Assembly: GCA_030645955.1 (NCBI GenBank)
Contig: JAUSMR010000122.1
Location: 1 to 43,497, forward strand
Direction of reading: 5' to 3'
Length of the DNA: 43,497 bases
Source of the DNA: Gallionella sp.
Lineage (GTDB): Bacteria; Pseudomonadota; Gammaproteobacteria; Burkholderiales; Gallionellaceae
Shown in pieces: positions 23,484 through 35,704 of the stretch. Every line of letters begins with the position of its first letter. Within the stretch, counting starts at the first letter, position 1. The position numbers and the translations under genes were made by a program. The notes beneath the pieces were generated by a model, which did no database searches, was not told the origin of the DNA, and worked only from the letters and a program-made list of their open reading frames with translations.

Positions 23484-26327
23484 TCAAATTGCATTTTTCA
23501 ATACCCCCTCAATAAAACCTTCAACGCTTACCAACTCCTGCTCGAACCTGGGCAATAGCTCCGCCAATGCTTTAGTATCGCCAGCCTTGCCCGCCTGCTC
23601 CATTCCGGCGCACAGCTCGCCCAGCGCCAGCGCGCCCACCGAGCGGGCCGATGACTTGAGCTTGTGCGCCAACGCACCGGCTGCCGTTGCCTGCCCCGCG
23701 GCGCAGGTGGCGCGCAACTCCACTGCCACCTTGGCCGCGCTGATGCGGAAGTCGTGCAGGAACTCGCGGATCATCGCCTCGTCGCCGCCGATCAACGCCT
23801 TGAGCACATTCACGTCAACCGCTACGGACGTTCCAGCAGATGGTGGTGCGGGTGGCGCAGTTTCGGTTGATGTGGTTTCGGCGGGTATCGGATCAGGAGT
23901 AACAACCGTCATCCATTTTTTCAGTATCGCTCTCAGATTGACCAGTTGAACCGGCTTGCTCAGGTAATCGTCCATGCCAGCGGCGAGGCAGCGCTTGGCC
24001 TCGCCCTTGAGCGCATTGGCGGTGAATGCAATGATCGGCATGCGGGTCTTGCCGGTTTTTTCGGCGGCGCGGATGGCGGCGGTCAGTTCGTAGCCGTCCA
24101 TCTCCGGCATGTGCAGGTCGGCGAACAGGATGGCGTAATCGCCGCTCTGCCAGCGCTCCAGTGCCTCGCGCCCATTGTTGACGATGTCGGCCCTTTGCCC
24201 GAGCAACATGAGCTGTTGCAGGATAACTTTCTGGTTGATCTCGTTGTCTTCAGCGACCAGGATCAGGCTGCCCCTGCGGCGCGCGTCCTCCCGTGACAAC
24301 ACAGGATTCGCATTGGCATCGCAATGCTTGCCTTCCAGTTTTGACTGTTTAGCCCGGTCGGCGGCAATCGCTACCGCCTCCAGAAACGCGCGGCGATGCA
24401 TCACCTCAGCGTCCAGGCCAACCAGATCGGTCGCCAGTATCCGGCACCGCTGGCGTACACCGCGCTCGATGGCGACAAAACGGACATCCAGGTTTGGCCG
24501 GGTGCGGGCGGCGGTACGCAGTTCATCCAGCGGCGGATTGACACCCGCGGTGTCGATAACCACGATGCACAAACCGGGCGGACGGCCGATGATCCATTGC
24601 TTGATAGCCGCCATGTCCGCCACCCGCTCGACCACTGCTCCACCGTGCACAAGATAGGCGGCAAGATCATCGGCCAGACTCTCCGGTCCGCCCGCCACCA
24701 GACAGGGCAGCCCTGCGACCAGGGATGGCGGTTCGTTGGCATCCGGCTGTTCAGGTAACAATTTAAAGGGCAGGCGCACGCTGAAGACCGAGCCCTTGCC
24801 CGGCTCGCTCCGCACCGCGATTTCGCCGCCCATCATTCTTGCCAGCTGGCGGGAGATGGCCAGCCCCAGCCCCGTCCCGCCGTAAGTCCGGGTGGTGGAT
24901 GAGTCTGCCTGGGTAAAGGCGGTAAACAGCCGCGCCTGGGTTGCTTCATCCATGCCGATGCCGTTGTCGGCGATACGAAACTCCAGCATTACCTGCTCTG
25001 GCGTGCTTTCAGCCAACAGGGCGCGTACCGACACCTTGCCCTGCCGCTGCTGCCCGCTGGAGAACTTGATGGCGTTGTTGGCCAGGTTGACCAGTATCTG
25101 GCGCAACCGCCCGGCATCGCCCATGACTTGTGAAGGAATGCGCGGGTCGGTAAACAGTGTCAGTTCCACGCCTTTCTTCAAGGCCAGGGAAATCAGGGTT
25201 TCGCATGTCCCTTCCGCCACATCGGCGATGGACACAGGCAGGCTGTCGATCTGGAGCTTGCCGGCCTCGATCTTGGAGAAATCGAGGATGTCGTCGATGA
25301 TAGCCAGCAGGGCAAACGCAGAGTCGTGGATGATATTGGCCGTCATCATCTGTGATCCGTCCAGGCTGCTCTGCTGCAACACTTCGATCATGCCGATCAC
25401 GCCGTTCATCGGGGTGCGGATCTCGTGGCTCATCGTGGCGAGAAAGGCCGACTTGGCGCGGTTGGCCTGCTCTGCCTCCAACCAGGCCTGCGCCAGTTCG
25501 TCGGTGCGCGCCAGCACTTTTTTTTCCAGCTCTGCGTTGAGACGGTCGAATTTATCGATCAGTTCGGCGGTCTGTACCGCAGTGGAGTTGAATGTTGACA
25601 CCAGTTCGCCGATCTCGTCGCGCGAGTGGAAATCCATGCGCACGCCCCGCTCGCCGGCGGCGAAACGCCGGGTAAAATCGGTCAGATTGACGATAGGCAC
25701 GATGATCCGCGAGCGCACGTAGAAGAAGAGCCAGAGCGTGAGCAGGATTGCCAGCGCCTGCACGAAGTAAATGATGAAATCCAACCGGCGGTGTGCGGTA
25801 TTGGAGGCTTTTTCAAGAGCGCCCACCAAATGTTCGGCCTCGCTCAGCATCACCACCGCACCGGCGGCCACCTCGCGCTGGGCTGCACGCCGTGCCGCCA
25901 GATCCGCTCCGGCCAGCACCCGCTCCAGTGCAATGTGCTGGTGCTGCCAGGTTTTGTAGACATGCTCCAGATGTTCTTCCAGATTGTCCCCGGCACTGCG
26001 CATCAGCGGATGGAGATGACCAATCTCGCGTGCCACGCTGGCATAACGCATTTTAAATTCGCTTTCCACCACCAGCTCCGACTGTCTGGAAGCCTCATCC
26101 GGTTCCAGCACGAAGTTTGCCGACTGGAAGGCGATCTGCTGGGAGAGATAGCGCAGCCGCCCGCTCTGGTTGATGATCTCGGCAGCATTCGCGATGCTGT
26201 CGTATACATTGTGGATAAAATACAGGTTGCCGGTGGCGAGCGTCACCAGCAGCAGAAACACCCCGCCCAGCTTGATGCTTACCGGGAAACGGCGTGGCAG
26301 GGTAATGAATTTGGATGAAATGGCCAT
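23484..26327 (-). CDS. Hybrid histidine kinase with PilJ-type sensor and Hpt domain
   Basis: A 947-residue inner-membrane sensor. A membrane helix (about 17-35) leads into a PilJ/type IV pili-type periplasmic helical bundle ([20 protein letters not shown]), a second membrane helix near 185-205, then HAMP (about 205-258). The kinase core has phosphoaccepting H301 in [11 protein letters not shown], and an HATPase with DNGIGMDEA and [11 protein letters not shown] degenerate receiver-like segment (about 520-650) is followed by an intact receiver with D737 in [11 protein letters not shown] and an Hpt domain with H888 in [14 protein letters not shown]. The whole relay is in one chain. The signal is unknown; the following gene is the REC-EAL protein, a plausible output. 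Confidence 0.9.
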   Translation of the reverse strand: MAISSKFITLPRRFPVSIKLGGVFLLLVTLATGNLYFIHNVYDSIANAAEIINQSGRLRYLSQQIAFQSANFVLEPDEASRQSELVVESEFKMRYASVAREIGHLHPLMRSAGDNLEEHLEHVYKTWQHQHIALERVLAGADLAARRAAQREVAAGAVVMLSEAEHLVGALEKASNTAHRRLDFIIYFVQALAILLTLWLFFYVRSRIIVPIVNLTDFTRRFAAGERGVRMDFHSRDEIGELVSTFNSTAVQTAELIDKFDRLNAELEKKVLARTDELAQAWLEAEQANRAKSAFLATMSHEIRTPMNGVIGMIEVLQQSSLDGSQMMTANIIHDSAFALLAIIDDILDFSKIEAGKLQIDSLPVSIADVAEGTCETLISLALKKGVELTLFTDPRIPSQVMGDAGRLRQILVNLANNAIKFSSGQQRQGKVSVRALLAESTPEQVMLEFRIADNGIGMDEATQARLFTAFTQADSSTTRTYGGTGLGLAISRQLARMMGGEIAVRSEPGKGSVFSVRLPFKLLPEQPDANEPPSLVAGLPCLVAGGPESLADDLAAYLVHGGAVVERVADMAAIKQWIIGRPPGLCIVVIDTAGVNPPLDELRTAARTRPNLDVRFVAIERGVRQRCRILATDLVGLDAEVMHRRAFLEAVAIAADRAKQSKLEGKHCDANANPVLSREDARRRGSLILVAEDNEINQKVILQQLMLLGQRADIVNNGREALERWQSGDYAILFADLHMPEMDGYELTAAIRAAEKTGKTRMPIIAFTANALKGEAKRCLAAGMDDYLSKPVQLVNLRAILKKWMTVVTPDPIPAETTSTETAPPAPPSAGTSVAVDVNVLKALIGGDEAMIREFLHDFRISAAKVAVELRATCAAGQATAAGALAHKLKSSARSVGALALGELCAGMEQAGKAGDTKALAELLPRFEQELVSVEGFIEGVLKNAI

Positions 26328-26610
26328 GGTTGCTTTAAAAACGCAGCTTATTGGGTTTTGCTTGATTCATGACACTAAAACAAACGGCCTGTTTCCAGCA
26401 AGCCGCAATGATACTCGGGCTGCCAGATAGTCAGTAGTTTTATCGGCAGCCCGCATGGCGGGCATGGCTAAGCCTGTCCTGAATAACATCGAAGGGGGTT
26501 GAACACCTGCCAACTGCCGGATTTATGCTTAGGTGAAGCTCAATAATTTGAGCTTTATCAACACCTGAACCGTTGAGTGCGCACGCCACATTACTGCATG
26601 CCACTGCGAA
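26328..26610. other. Gene-free stretch with a short hairpin
   Basis: No gene found in 283 bases. An 8-bp hairpin, AAGCTCAA/TTGAGCTT with a 4-base loop (26536-26555), lies 55 bases downstream of the nadA stop and might be part of its terminator, though no U-run follows. Confidence 0.4.
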
Positions 26611-27696
26611 TTACGCGTTTCCGATGCCGCGTGTCGGCAGGTTGATCTGCCTGGCGAAATCCAGCATGCGCTGGATCGGCAGCGCGGCACGCCGGCCAAT
26701 CTCAGGGTCAACATGTATCTCGTTGCATCCGGTTTCCAATACTTCGGCCAGATTGAACAGCCCGTTCATCGCCATCCACGGGCAATGCGCGCAGCTCTTG
26801 CAGGACGCGCCTCTGCCTGCCGTCGGGGCTTCGATGAACACCTTGTGCGGTGACAGGGTGCGCATTTTGTGCAGGATGCCGTTGTCGGTCGCCACGATAC
26901 ATTCGTTGGCATCGAGTTGTTGCGACGCCTTGATGATTTGCGTGGTGGAGCCGACCACATCGGCCAATGCAATTACCGCAGCGGACGATTCCGGATGGAC
27001 CAGCACCTTTGCATTGGGATGCTGCGCCTTGAGGTCGGCCAACTCGCTGGCCTTGAACTCGTCATGCACCATGCATGAGCCTTGCCACATCAGCATGTCC
27101 GCGCCGGTCTGCTCCTGGATGTAATTACCCAGGTGGCGATCCGGCGCCCAGAGGATTTTCTTGCCCTGCTCCTTGAGATGCCTGACGATGGGCAGCGCGA
27201 TCGAGCTGGTCACCATCCAGTCGGATCGCGCCTTCACCGCCGCGCTGGTATTGGCATACACCACCACGGTGCGGTCGGGATGCGCGTCGCAGAACGCGCT
27301 GAACTCGTCCGCCGGACAACCCAGATCCAGTGAACAGTTCGCATCCATGTCCAGCATCAATACACGCTTTTCCGGATTCAGGATTTTTGCGGTTTCGCCC
27401 ATGAAGCGCACACCGGCAACCACGATGGTCCTGGCCGGGTGCTGATGGCCGAAGTTCGCCATATCCAGCGAATCGGAAACGATACCGCCGGTGGCTTCCG
27501 CCAGATCCTGCAAATCCGGATGCACGTAATAATGCGACACCAGCACCGCATTCTGCTCTTTGAGCATACGCTTGACACGCGCGATCAGCCCGGGTTTCTC
27601 CAGCGCATTCGGCTCACGCGGAACTTTTGCCCACGCAGCCGATGTGGCGCAACCGGGATGATCGTAATCGACTTGAATGATATCAGCGTGGCTCAT
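26611..27696 (-). CDS. nadA: Quinolinate synthase NadA
   Basis: A 361-residue cytoplasmic [4Fe-4S] enzyme that condenses iminoaspartate with dihydroxyacetone phosphate to quinolinate in NAD biosynthesis. The three cluster cysteines are expected among [17 protein letters not shown] and [13 protein letters not shown]; the [12 protein letters not shown] and VGSTTQI segments fit substrate binding. The start at 27696 is chosen over 27735 as it begins the recognisable protein. It overlaps the end of the upstream cyclic-nucleotide-binding gene by 14 bases and is the last gene of a long minus-strand cluster. Confidence 0.95.
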   Translation of the reverse strand: MSHADIIQVDYDHPGCATSAAWAKVPREPNALEKPGLIARVKRMLKEQNAVLVSHYYVHPDLQDLAEATGGIVSDSLDMANFGHQHPARTIVVAGVRFMGETAKILNPEKRVLMLDMDANCSLDLGCPADEFSAFCDAHPDRTVVVYANTSAAVKARSDWMVTSSIALPIVRHLKEQGKKILWAPDRHLGNYIQEQTGADMLMWQGSCMVHDEFKASELADLKAQHPNAKVLVHPESSAAVIALADVVGSTTQIIKASQQLDANECIVATDNGILHKMRTLSPHKVFIEAPTAGRGASCKSCAHCPWMAMNGLFNLAEVLETGCNEIHVDPEIGRRAALPIQRMLDFARQINLPTRGIGNA

Positions 27697-28843
27697 GGCG
27701 GGTGTTTTCCAGATGGCTCGACAAGCTGTCAACACGCTGATCGGAAAGCAACGTTCTTCTTACCTGCCCGCGCAGCAATGCTTCGACAACGTGCAGGCGC
27801 AATTGAACAGACGAAAACTCTATATCCAAAGGGTCAACCGCCAGCAGCTCACAGGCGGTTGCTGCCACCGCGTGTGCGGAACGTACCGGCTCCTTGCCGG
27901 ACAAATAGGCGAACTCGCCAAAAAAATCACCCCGAGTCAAGGGGGCCAGCATGTTGCCCTTCCTGAAAATATTTACCGTACCCGATACGACCACATAAAA
28001 TGACATGCCGATATCCCCTTCACTCAGTATCGTAGCGCCCGCTTCCACTTCCTGCCATTTTGCAACTGTCAGGAAATCAAGCAGCTCTGCATTGGAGAAG
28101 CCCCTGAAAAACTCCAACCCCCGCAGCGATTTATAGTGAGGGTGTAAATGTGCCATTTTAGTGTCGCCGGCTTCGTGTTCCTTGTGAAGCCGGTCGGCGT
28201 TAAGTCGCGCTTGATAGGCGCGCAGCTTGAGCGTGTTACCGAGAATTTCCTGTTGATCAAGCAATGCCTGGTTTAACTGATTGATACTATCGAGCGAACC
28301 ACGCAAATCGTTTCCAGCATGTGGGGGGGGCTCTTGCGTCTTTTTTCCCGATTTTGCCTGCCCGCCTTGAGCATAGGCAGAAACTTGCTGCGTCAGCTTG
28401 AGATAATCCTCCTCGACTTTTTTCTGTCGCGCTATCGTCGCCTCCAGTTTCGAGCACACCTCCAACAACTCTTTTTCAAGCTCGATGCGCCTTTTATTCT
28501 CAATCTCGGCATCATTCAACGCCAGTCCATCTTCGTTGCGTTTCTGACCGGCCGGCATGTTCTGCTGAATTGTTTCTTTGGCAACCTGTCCGGGTTTTTT
28601 TAATACTGCGCCGAATCCGGCGCTGCCTTTTTCTTCAATGACCCCGTAAGTCAGCAAGCGCGTGAAAATTTCGTCCAAATGAACCCGCACACTGGGCGGA
28701 ACCTTTGCTGCGATGTCCCCGATGCTGGCGCTGCCATCAATCACCCCCATCAACAGCCTCGCATCGCCGGTGATCCTGCCCTGCGGGTTATTAAGCAGCG
28801 CTTTACCCAGGCCGGTTATTATAAAAACAGTTGTTTTGTTCAT
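27683..28843 (-). CDS. Cyclic-nucleotide-binding domain protein with coiled coil
   Basis: A 386-residue cytoplasmic protein. The first 75 residues look like a winged-helix-type domain ([19 protein letters not shown]); residues 100-240 are Glu/Lys/Gln-rich coiled coil; residues 250-370 form a CAP-like cyclic-nucleotide-binding domain ([19 protein letters not shown] and [22 protein letters not shown]). The GE/R/S positions are largely kept, so cAMP or similar binding is possible. There is no recognised output domain, so it may regulate by oligomerisation. It overlaps nudB upstream (ATGA) and nadA downstream (14 bases). Confidence 0.78.
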   Translation of the reverse strand: MNKTTVFIITGLGKALLNNPQGRITGDARLLMGVIDGSASIGDIAAKVPPSVRVHLDEIFTRLLTYGVIEEKGSAGFGAVLKKPGQVAKETIQQNMPAGQKRNEDGLALNDAEIENKRRIELEKELLEVCSKLEATIARQKKVEEDYLKLTQQVSAYAQGGQAKSGKKTQEPPPHAGNDLRGSLDSINQLNQALLDQQEILGNTLKLRAYQARLNADRLHKEHEAGDTKMAHLHPHYKSLRGLEFFRGFSNAELLDFLTVAKWQEVEAGATILSEGDIGMSFYVVVSGTVNIFRKGNMLAPLTRGDFFGEFAYLSGKEPVRSAHAVAATACELLAVDPLDIEFSSVQLRLHVVEALLRGQVRRTLLSDQRVDSLSSHLENTRHEPR

Positions 28844-29304
28844 CCGCCGGTCTCCGTGTGGCAACAACCACGCTCTGCCAACTGCAAAATTGCGGCACGA
28901 TTACTCGGTGAAAAAACTTTCTCCGCCGCATCCTGCCACGCCAGCCACTGAAAATTCAAATGCTCACGCGGGTCCAATTGGACAGCAACAGGGTGCTGCA
29001 GTTGCAAACCGAACACATGCTCGGTGTTGTGTGTGATATCAGGCGGGTAACGATACCGCCAATGCGGGTATATTTCATAGACGTTTTGCGACCGCCAGTC
29101 GGTCAGCGTGTATTGACTGGCATCAAGACCTGTTTCTTCGCGCACTTCACGTATTGCCGTATCGCGCAATGTTTCGCCCGCTTCACGGCTTCCCGTCACA
29201 GACTGCCAATAGCCGGGATGGTCGGAACGCTCCAGCAACAGCACATCCAGGTTGGCAGTGTAGATCACCACCAGCACCGAGACCGGTTGCTTATAAAACG
29301 TCAT
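28840..29304 (-). CDS. nudB: Dihydroneopterin triphosphate diphosphatase NudB
   Basis: A 154-residue Nudix hydrolase in folate synthesis that removes pyrophosphate from dihydroneopterin triphosphate. The Nudix box is complete: GSREAGETLRDTAIREVREE and TGL. Its stop overlaps the start of the cNMP-binding gene by ATGA. NudB next to AspS is a known arrangement; here an RNase/barstar pair separates them. Confidence 0.92.
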   Translation of the reverse strand: MTFYKQPVSVLVVIYTANLDVLLLERSDHPGYWQSVTGSREAGETLRDTAIREVREETGLDASQYTLTDWRSQNVYEIYPHWRYRYPPDITHNTEHVFGLQLQHPVAVQLDPREHLNFQWLAWQDAAEKVFSPSNRAAILQLAERGCCHTETGG

Positions 29305-29481
29305 GCGTTAACGTAAAACTCGCGTAGCGATCATTCGCCTCCTCGCCCGCTTGCAGGATAACCAGCGACTTGGCTGCGGTCGTTGGCAGCCTAGTCGAAT
29401 GGCTAGTTGTTTCATCCAGAGGATTGAGGAGAGGGAAACGGGCATGATAAGTTTCAATTTCAGAGGGTATAGCTATGCCCG

Positions 29482-29961
29482 TTAGGCAAAAAATATCCAG
29501 AACGGCTTCTTGCGCTGCCGCCAATACACCACCGTGTCGGCAAAGAGATCCTGCGCAATCTCCCTGTCATTGGCAGAAAGCCCGAGCGTGTCGCTGGCGT
29601 TGCGCAACAGCAGCACATAACCGGACGCTTCATGCCAGGACAAATCACACAATGCGTCGGCCAATGCATCCCAGTTCGCGCCGAACTCCGGCGGAAAGCT
29701 GACTGCTTGCGCCAGGGCATTGAGCAAATTCTGCTTGCCTTTGACACCCTTAAGGTCGGCATCAAACAATGCGAAACCGGCTTCGTTGCTCGAATTGCGC
29801 AATTCGTCCACGCTGCATCCCAGCGTATAGCTGCCCGCAGATTCCAGATTGCGCAGTTGTTGTGCCAGTGCGGACACTTCCCGGCCTTCTCCCGCAGGGT
29901 GAAGGAACGATGGCTCCCTCTCCTTCTGGGGGAGTGTTAGGGTGGAAGAATTTTTTTCCAT
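29482..29961 (-). CDS. Barstar-family RNase inhibitor with repeat-derived N-terminus
   Basis: A 159-residue protein whose core (about residues 60-159) matches barstar: FALFDADLKGVKGKQNLLNA, FGANWDALADAL and the C-terminal FWIFFA. Barstar binds and blocks the active site of barnase-type RNases. The first about 28 residues are coded by repeat-like DNA (CTCCCTCTCCTTCTGGGGG), so translation may start later. It starts 2 bases after the stop of a secreted RNase gene, the expected enzyme partner. Confidence 0.85.
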   Translation of the reverse strand: MEKNSSTLTLPQKEREPSFLHPAGEGREVSALAQQLRNLESAGSYTLGCSVDELRNSSNEAGFALFDADLKGVKGKQNLLNALAQAVSFPPEFGANWDALADALCDLSWHEASGYVLLLRNASDTLGLSANDREIAQDLFADTVVYWRQRKKPFWIFFA

Positions 29962-29963
29962 GG

Positions 29964-30341
29964 CTACTCCAGAATTCGTTTAAAGGTTTGGTAATGATTG
30001 GCGGTGTAATAATACTCGTTCACTTCGCCGCTGATAATACGCCGTACGCCGCGATTACTCGCGCCGGGCGTTTTAACGGTGTATTCGTGATAATAGCCGC
30101 GCGGTTGTTTCGGCAATATCCGCTCGTAGTTCCCGAACACCGAGCCGTCACGTGAATAGGCAAACGGCCCGCCCTGCCTGATGGCGCGCAACGTGTCGCG
30201 TGCTTCGGCTGGCAACCCGGCTGGCGTGATAACCGGCAAGCCGCTCTGTCCGCTGCGCGTTGCCGGAGCAGCCTGCACTTGCGCGGGCAACCACAGCAAC
30301 ACCGCCAACACGATCCAGCATAAGCGCAACACACGCGACAT
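29964..30341 (-). CDS. Secreted guanyl-specific ribonuclease (RNase Sa/N1 type)
   Basis: A 125-residue exported RNase. Residues 1-24 form a signal peptide (WIVLAVLLWLPAQVQA). The catalytic domain is of the barnase/RNase Sa group: GLPAEARDTLRAIRQGG, then FGNYERILPKQPRGYYHEYT with the general-base Glu, an Arg in GVRRII, and the catalytic His in ANHYQTF. It cleaves after G residues. Its start is 2 bases from the aspS stop and its stop is 2 bases from the barstar start, so the enzyme and inhibitor are coupled to aspS. The role may be scavenging of extracellular RNA or killing of competitors. Confidence 0.9.
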   Translation of the reverse strand: MSRVLRLCWIVLAVLLWLPAQVQAAPATRSGQSGLPVITPAGLPAEARDTLRAIRQGGPFAYSRDGSVFGNYERILPKQPRGYYHEYTVKTPGASNRGVRRIISGEVNEYYYTANHYQTFKRILE

Positions 30342-30343
30342 GG

Positions 30344-32158
30344 TCAGGCCTTGGGAGGTTCCGCGGTAACTTCCGCAGTGATTTGTGTTTGCTGACGCAG
30401 ACGGATATGCAAATCGCGCAACTGTCTCTCATCCACCGCGCTTGGCGCCTGGGTCAACAGGCATTGCGCGCGTTGGGTCTTGGGGAAGGCAATCACGTCG
30501 CGGATGGATTCCGAACCGGTCATCATGGCCACGATGCGGTCCAGCCCGAACGCCAGGCCGCCGTGCGGAGGTGCGCCGTATTGCAACGCGTCGAGCAGGA
30601 AGCCGAATTTGAGTTGCGCCTCTTCCGCGCCGATATTGAGCGCACGGAACACTTGCGATTGCACCGCTTCTTTATGGATGCGCACCGAACCGCCGCCAAG
30701 CTCCGAACCGTTCAAGGCAAGATCATAAGCCTTGGCCAGACACTTGCCAGGATCGCTTTCCAGCAGCGCGAGGTGCTCGTCCTTGGGTGACGTGAACGGA
30801 TGATGGCAGGCCGTCCAGCGCTTGCTTTCATCATCGTATTCGAACATCGGGAAGTCCACCACCCACAGCGGTTTCCATGCATCTCCGGTCAGATAGCCTT
30901 TCTCGTGGCCGATCTTGCTGCGCAATGCGCCGATTGCGTCGTTGACGATCTTCTCCTTGTCCGCGCCGAAGAAAATGATGTCGCCGTTCGCAGCACCCGT
31001 GCGCTCGATGATGGTCTTCAATGCGGCTGAGTGCATGTTTTTCACGATCGGCGATTGCAGGCCTGTTTCATTGAGTTGCGTGATGTCGTTGACCTTGATG
31101 TAAGCCAGGCCCTTCGCGCCGTAGATGCCGACGAACCTGGTGTATTCGTCGATTTCGCCGCGCGAAAACGCGCCGCCGCCCGGCACGCGCAGCGCCGCCA
31201 CACGGCCGTTGGCTTGGTTCGCCACGCCGGAAAACACCTTGAACGCCACATCCTTCACCGCGTCGGTCACTTCGGTCAGCTCCAGCGTGACGCGCAAATC
31301 CGGCTTGTCCGAACCGAAGCGTGCCATCGCTTCCGCATAAGTCATGCGCGGGAACGGGTTGGGCAGGTCTACATCCAGCGATTCCTTGAACACGGTGCGT
31401 ATCATCTCTTCCATCAGCGCGGTGATCTGCGTCTCGTTCAGGAACGAAGTCTCGATATCCACCTGGGTAAATTCCGGCTGGCGATCGGCGCGCAAATCCT
31501 CATCGCGGAAACATTTGGTGATCTGGTAATAGCGGTCGAAGCCCGCCACCATCAGCAACTGCTTGAACAACTGCGGCGACTGCGGCAGCGCGAAGAACTC
31601 GCCGGGATGCACGCGCGACGGCACCAGGTAGTCGCGCGCGCCTTCCGGCGTGGACTTGGTCAGCATCGGCGTTTCGATGTCGATGAAGCCGCGGCTGTCG
31701 AGGAAGCGGCGGAACGACATCGCCACTTTGTAGCGCAGCATCATGTTCTTCTGCATCTGTGGACGGCGCAGGTCGATCACGCGATGGGTCAGGCGCACAT
31801 TCTCGGAGAGGTTCTCGTCGTCCAGCTGGAATGGCGGCGTGACGGACGTATTCAGCACTTCGATCTCGCCGCACAGAATTTCGATCTCGCCGCTGGTGAT
31901 ATTGGCATTGGTCGCGCCTTCAGGACGGCGGCGCACTTTTCCGGTGATGCGCAGCACAAATTCATTGCGCACCGACTCGGCGATCTTGAACATGTCGGCG
32001 CGATCAGGATCGCAAACAATTTGCGCCATACCCTCACGGTCGCGCAGGTCGATAAAGATCACCCCGCCATGGTCGCGGCGGCGATGTGCCCAACCGCACA
32101 GGCTGACGGTCTGGTCGAGTTGGTCGGTGTTGAGCAGTCCGCAATAATGAGTTCGCAT
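30344..32158 (-). CDS. aspS: Aspartyl-tRNA synthetase
   Basis: A 604-residue class II synthetase. The N-terminal OB-fold anticodon-binding domain is marked by [23 protein letters not shown]. Motif 2 is [16 protein letters not shown] and motif 3 is [11 protein letters not shown]. The inserted bacterial GAD-type domain gives the length. The ATG at 32158 begins MRTHYCG, the usual start; a longer frame upstream is not. It lies 28 bases after the DUF502 gene and 2 before the RNase gene. The gene is complete and essential; specificity (Asp only or Asp/Asn) cannot be told here. Confidence 0.95.
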   Translation of the reverse strand: MRTHYCGLLNTDQLDQTVSLCGWAHRRRDHGGVIFIDLRDREGMAQIVCDPDRADMFKIAESVRNEFVLRITGKVRRRPEGATNANITSGEIEILCGEIEVLNTSVTPPFQLDDENLSENVRLTHRVIDLRRPQMQKNMMLRYKVAMSFRRFLDSRGFIDIETPMLTKSTPEGARDYLVPSRVHPGEFFALPQSPQLFKQLLMVAGFDRYYQITKCFRDEDLRADRQPEFTQVDIETSFLNETQITALMEEMIRTVFKESLDVDLPNPFPRMTYAEAMARFGSDKPDLRVTLELTEVTDAVKDVAFKVFSGVANQANGRVAALRVPGGGAFSRGEIDEYTRFVGIYGAKGLAYIKVNDITQLNETGLQSPIVKNMHSAALKTIIERTGAANGDIIFFGADKEKIVNDAIGALRSKIGHEKGYLTGDAWKPLWVVDFPMFEYDDESKRWTACHHPFTSPKDEHLALLESDPGKCLAKAYDLALNGSELGGGSVRIHKEAVQSQVFRALNIGAEEAQLKFGFLLDALQYGAPPHGGLAFGLDRIVAMMTGSESIRDVIAFPKTQRAQCLLTQAPSAVDERQLRDLHIRLRQQTQITAEVTAEPPKA

Positions 32159-32186
32159 GGTTCGGCTTCTTAAAGAAAAAACAGGA

Positions 32187-32816
32187 TTAATTTTGGATGG
32201 CTGTTGGGGCAATTGCGCGCGGCTGCACGGCTTCGGGTGTGGCGACCACACCCATCGACACGATGGTGCGCAGCGCCAAGTCCACCGTCATATCCAGTGC
32301 TATGGTGTCCGCCTTGCGAACGTAGAAATAAAAACCGTTCACCGGGCTCGGCGTGGTGGGAATGAACACCGCGACGTATTCCTCGTCGAAACGCCTGCTC
32401 ACCTCGCCCGGCACACTGGTCTGAAACGCCAGCGACCAGGCCTGTGGATGGGGATAGCGCACCAGCAACACCTTGCGGAACGAATTGCCGCTGCCGGACA
32501 ATAGCGTATCGCTGACCTGCTTGACGCCTTTGTAGATACTGCCGGCAAACGGCACATGCAGCATCGCTTTCTCGGAATACTCCCACAGACGCTGACCGAA
32601 CACATTGCGCATCAGCAAACCGGTCAGCAACACCACCGCAAAGGTCAGGATGATGCCCAGTCCGGGGATGTGGATGCCCAGCACCTCGTCGGGATGCCAA
32701 TGCTCCGGCAGCAGCAACAGCGTCTGATCCATTGTGCCGATGGTCAGATTCAACACCCAGATAGTAATGCCGAGCGGAACCCAGACCAACAGGCCGGTGA
32801 TGAGATATTTTTTCAT
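32187..32816 (-). CDS. DUF502 membrane protein
   Basis: A 209-residue inner-membrane protein with hydrophobic segments at about residues 5-25 and 52-72. The DUF502 motif [13 protein letters not shown] and the C-terminal [16 protein letters not shown] with a predominantly cytoplasmic tail are typical. Function is unknown; it usually precedes aspS in betaproteobacteria. Its start is 3 bases from the FmdB-like stop. Confidence 0.88.
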   Translation of the reverse strand: MKKYLITGLLVWVPLGITIWVLNLTIGTMDQTLLLLPEHWHPDEVLGIHIPGLGIILTFAVVLLTGLLMRNVFGQRLWEYSEKAMLHVPFAGSIYKGVKQVSDTLLSGSGNSFRKVLLVRYPHPQAWSLAFQTSVPGEVSRRFDEEYVAVFIPTTPSPVNGFYFYVRKADTIALDMTVDLALRTIVSMGVVATPEAVQPRAIAPTAIQN

Positions 32817-32819
32817 CTG

Positions 32820-33092
32820 TTAAGCGTTGCTGCCGGCCATCGGGCATGAGCCGGCACTGGCGCAAGGTGCGCATGCGGGTTCAGCCTTGGGTGCAGTTTT
32901 GGGCTGTGGGCCGTTCTTGAAGTCGGTAGCGTAATAGCCGCTACCCTTCAACTGAAAACCGGCAGCGGTCAATTGCTTGACGAAAGTCTCCTTGCCGCAT
33001 TCCGGGCAAGTGGTGAGCGGTGCATCGCTCATTTTCTGCAGCACGTCTTTTTGCAGGCCGCAACTGGAACAACCGTAAGCGTAAATAGGCAT
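32820..33092 (-). CDS. FmdB-family zinc-ribbon protein
   Basis: A 90-residue protein with the FmdB zinc ribbon: MPIYAYGCSSCG, then TCPECGK, so four cysteines form the metal site. A GSGYYATDF motif and a Cys/Pro/Ala-rich tail (four more cysteines in the tail) follow. It is first in the cluster leading to aspS. FmdB-like proteins are thought to be regulatory; the exact role is unknown. GGAGGAAGC just before the ATG is a strong ribosome-binding site. Confidence 0.9.
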   Translation of the reverse strand: MPIYAYGCSSCGLQKDVLQKMSDAPLTTCPECGKETFVKQLTAAGFQLKGSGYYATDFKNGPQPKTAPKAEPACAPCASAGSCPMAGSNA

Positions 33093-33166
33093 AGCTTCCT
33101 CCTATCGGGTAATTTTCAAAGGCGCGCATTATACATTAGGGGGGTCTGCAAAGTCCCGTTTTTGCC

Positions 33167-33184
33167 ATTCCGGCGGGCCGGAAT
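33167..33184. repeat. Short palindrome upstream of rhlE
   Basis: ATTCCGGCGGGCCGGAAT, a 7-bp stem with a 4-base loop, lies between the divergent fmdB-like and rhlE genes. It resembles the dRS3-like palindrome at 10240-10259 in its ATTCC/GGAAT ends, but with a shorter spacer. Confidence 0.45.
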
Positions 33185-33388
33185 ACAGTGATTTTTTGAA
33201 AGACGCGCCCAGTCAACATATCTCAAAGCCTAGCCGAAATATCCAGGATCGGTATAATGCGCGCTACCCTGCGCCAAACCAATCAGCGCAGCGGTCCCTT
33301 GATTCACTCCCGATCTCTTCGATCAAATATTCGTCTGCCTCGATTGGTGCCGCTCTTGTGGGCGGCAGGCCGCCGCAGGAGCCAAACT

Positions 33389-34879
<1,491 letters not shown>

Positions 34880-34886
34880 CCGCTAA

Positions 34887-34908
34887 AGGGAACCTCTAGA
34901 GGTTCCCT
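34887..34908. terminator. Palindrome, probable bidirectional terminator of rhlE
   Basis: An 11-base arm, AGGGAACCTCT, is followed directly by its exact reverse complement between rhlE and the convergent small secreted gene. It has no long U-run, so call it a candidate terminator. Confidence 0.5.
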
Positions 34909-34947
34909 AAATATTCTCGTCAGCCGCAGCGCGGTTTTTTCACTTTC

Positions 34948-35295
34948 TCATCGCCTGCGGGTATAAACCGTCGCCCTGCCGTCTACCGTCAGGGTAAGTT
35001 TTCCCCCGGAAAGCTGATAAGGAAGCGTCCGGGAGCCGTGTTTTCCGGTCAGCTGTATCGTGCCCCCGTTGGATACGGCGTAGTAGTACCTTTTCCCCTG
35101 GTAGATGATGGTGCCGTTTGCATTGAATGTGAGCGTCCCCTTCGCACTATGCCATGTGCCTTTTATTGCTGCCGATGGCATAGCGGACATGGCATGGGAA
35201 TGCCCTGCTGCGTAGCCATTGCCGGATAAACCAGTAACAGATAAACCCATAAAAAAAAGTGTAGCGAACAGCCAAAACCAGCGTTTTAAAAACAT
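34948..35295 (-). CDS. Small hypothetical secreted protein
   Basis: A 115-residue exported protein. A signal peptide (about residues 1-30, FWLFATLFFMGLSVTGLS, cleavage near GYAA) is followed by a His/Ser/Met-rich linker (GHSHAMSAM) and a compact beta-rich domain (GTLTFNANGTIIYQGKRYYY). The mature half is small and repetitive in Gly, Thr and Lys. No family recognised. It is convergent with rhlE and is not tightly linked to others. Confidence 0.68.
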   Translation of the reverse strand: MFLKRWFWLFATLFFMGLSVTGLSGNGYAAGHSHAMSAMPSAAIKGTWHSAKGTLTFNANGTIIYQGKRYYYAVSNGGTIQLTGKHGSRTLPYQLSGGKLTLTVDGRATVYTRRR

Positions 35296-35432
35296 GATGT
35301 CCTCACGAATTTGACGTCTCCGGGCACGTTAAAAGCCCACGCATTGTTTGTCAACGCGATTAAATACCGCAATTCCAGCCGCCACCTCTCCGGCTCCATC
35401 CTTCTGCCGGGTATGTCAGTACGACGGCAAAT

Positions 35433-35466
35433 AAAAAGCCCGGCACTTTCGTGCCGGGCTTTTTTT
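35433..35466. terminator. Rho-independent terminator downstream of cspA
   Basis: A 10-bp GC-rich stem (AGCCCGGCAC at 35437-35446, GTGCCGGGCT at 35451-35460) with a TTTC loop, a T7 run on the plus side and A5 on the other. On the minus strand it ends the cspA transcript 18 bases after the stop; it is symmetric enough to work in both directions. Confidence 0.88.
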
Positions 35467-35483
35467 ACCAACTCAAGAACCGA

Positions 35484-35687
35484 TTAAGGAGCCTGGATAT
35501 TGGATGCTTGCTTGCCTTTTGGACCCTGAACTACTTCAAAGGTTACCTTCTGGCCTTCTTTGAGTGACTTGAAGCCGCTCATGTTGATTGCTGAAAAGTG
35601 CGCGAACAAATCTTCGCTGCCATCATCGGGAGTAATAAAACCAAATCCCTTTGCGTCGTTGAACCATTTAACTGTACCAGTTGCCAT
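35484..35687 (-). CDS. cspA: Cold-shock protein CspA family
   Basis: A 67-residue cold-shock protein, an RNA chaperone that melts secondary structure. RNP1 is [10 protein letters not shown] and RNP2 is [16 protein letters not shown] lies about 8 bases before the ATG. The leader is unusual in holding a terminator-like hairpin close to the start (35705-35726). Followed by a clear terminator (35433-35466). It is divergent from clpS. Numbering among Csp paralogues cannot be given; the symbol is generic. Confidence 0.93.
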   Translation of the reverse strand: MATGTVKWFNDAKGFGFITPDDGSEDLFAHFSAINMSGFKSLKEGQKVTFEVVQGPKGKQASNIQAP

Positions 35688-35704
35688 GTGATTACTTCCT
35701 TGCT

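Noticed and set aside
31031..32173. 380-codon plus-strand frame opposite aspS
   Set aside because: A shadow of aspS; aspS has all synthetase motifs while this frame has a biased His/Arg/Gln content.
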